Shown here one piece after another: positions 63,801 through 64,000 of a stretch of DNA of 64,000 nucleotides (position 1 is the first letter of the stretch; every line of letters begins with the position of its first letter). Source of the stretch: Blepharisma stoltei (taxonomy: Eukaryota > Ciliophora > Heterotrichea > Heterotrichida > Blepharismidae); NCBI GenBank assembly GCA_914767885.1, contig CAJZBQ010000024.1, positions 310,001-374,000 on the forward strand, given 5' to 3'. The notes below the pieces were generated by a model, which was not told the DNA's origin, did not search any database, and saw nothing but the letters and a program-made list of their open reading frames with translations. Both the position numbers and the translations under genes were made by a program.

Positions 63801-63819
63801 CACAGTTTCTATAAACTAA
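60805..63819 (+). CDS. HID1: HID1 family protein, three insertions
   Basis: Removing an IES (62 bp), a MITE (353 bp) and a retroposon (557 bp) leaves exactly 681 codons. N-terminus MQGNPFRDTIDGLLKNN, then FVFTPTLIKELLNKQPSNLE, LNSLRIISRILPILLE, RIEILRGILACCSQTLY and NPWSWMMTSNEMRF, as in HID1. The middle has SSINEIPFYQELLVLLWQF and AEPYDGHLSLNIQG. The C-terminus is PLLQDMSPRIEKLC, VGVFPVPHALFFRKF and WLTSLLWGIIYIRG. HID1 is a peripheral Golgi/trans-Golgi protein needed for dense-core vesicle sorting. It is shorter than the human protein (about 790). Trp at SYWIEIF and EWKNDL-type sites use TGA. Confidence 0.92.
61884..61946 (+). mobile_element. Short IES (62 bp) in HID1
   Basis: AT-rich with in-frame TAA. 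TA 61884-61885 to TA 61946-61947 joins WQFIDN to KKLASECYDF in frame. No terminal repeat. Confidence 0.7.
62503..62857 (+). mobile_element. MITE/IES with AATTGGAAC ends in HID1
   Basis: Left TACTCCCCCATCCCTCCTTT then AAATTGGAACAAAA; right TTTGCTCCAATTTAAAAAGG then GAAGGAGTTA. Removing 353 bp joins SLHLIYL to IISKRNVFDRL. Confidence 0.88.
62962..63504 (+). mobile_element. Retroposon in HID1
   Basis: Plus orientation, head TACATAAAATGCCGTGG, tail TATAATCTAATTAAGG. Flanks TTTGGGAAATGAAA (62948) and TTTAGAAAATGGAAA (63505). Collapsing them gives DWFGKWKNDLP as in HID1. About 543 bp. Confidence 0.85.
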
Positions 63820-64000
63820 ATTATAGCTAAATTAGATTATATGCACTGATTTTAATTAAACACGTCTGGTGAATATTTGTGCTATATTATATTAGCCATA
63901 TTGAGTCTGCACTTTAGTTCTAGCATTCTTTCTCACACATAAAATTGAGAAATTATCAAGAAAGCTTATAGATTCCATTTAAGGGCAAAGAATTAGAATT
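63820..64000. other. AT-rich end of window, nothing seen
   Basis: After the HID1 stop. No feature recognised. Confidence 0.5.

Noticed and set aside
1-64000. CRISPR arrays, bacterial operons, origins, integrases
   Set aside because: Repeats here are dispersed or inverted, without regular spacers, and all recognised genes are eukaryotic.

Overview
ORGANISM. The window reads as germline (micronuclear) DNA of a heterotrich ciliate, most likely Blepharisma. Four things support this. (1) UGA codes for tryptophan: TGA falls at conserved Trp positions in the O-methyltransferase, Rab11 (switch-II WDTAGQ), ATG4, HID1 and the F-box proteins, while TAA and TAG act as stops. (2) Introns are 15 or 16 nt, GTA...TAG; three are identified. 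(3) Genes are packed tightly in AT-rich DNA and often share intergenic gaps of tens of bases. (4) Genes are broken by internal eliminated sequences (IESs) bounded by TA, many of them MITEs with CTCCGTGAGCGAACAAAA-type ends resembling those reported from the Blepharisma germline. For ten genes the in-silico removal of the insertions gives a whole number of codons and a normal family-length protein.

LAYOUT. 0-9 kb: end of a secreted-protein gene, DP/E2F-like factor, PX-BAR sorting nexin, two unknown genes, ATG4 protease divergent from a CaaX GTPase, Hikeshi. 9.9-18 kb: O-methyltransferase, a P5-type ATPase with four insertions plus one intron, an acid ceramidase/NAAA-type amidase. 18-25 kb: SCP/FCP phosphatase, NudC, a CaaX protein, a rhodanese, an enolase with a mitochondrial-like leader, glycine cleavage H protein. 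25-38 kb: vacuolar sorting receptor, anoctamin, secreted and unknown genes, U2 snRNA, Rab11, a small coiled-coil gene, PLAC8. 39-59 kb: a large cysteine-rich membrane protein gene (minus strand, about 7.7 kb with its insertions), then a tandem cluster of F-box/LRR/ankyrin genes (three restorable, two pseudogenes, and one relic upstream). 59-64 kb: an unknown gene and HID1.

MOBILE DNA. Three layers are seen. (a) TA-bounded MITEs with three kinds of terminal repeat. (b) Two long-armed foldback IESs, in NudC and in the cysteine-rich gene. (c) A set of about 16 short, GC-rich retroposons: head near ATAAAATGG(C/T)G, tail of 4-5 nt repeats such as TTAAG, TAATG or AACT, and target-site duplications of about 11-17 bp. 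Many of these interrupt conserved genes (ATG4, P5-ATPase twice, Rab11, HID1, the cysteine-rich gene, F-box genes). Some are nested: retroposon in retroposon inside Rab11, and MITE in retroposon beside another retroposon in the cysteine-rich gene. They carry none of the MITE ends, so either the excision machinery removes them by another rule or the genes are dead. This is the most interesting signal here.

GENES TOGETHER. Most are ordinary housekeeping genes, with a clear endomembrane theme (sorting nexin, VSR, Rab11, HID1, ATG4, anoctamin). The gene order does not look like an operon.
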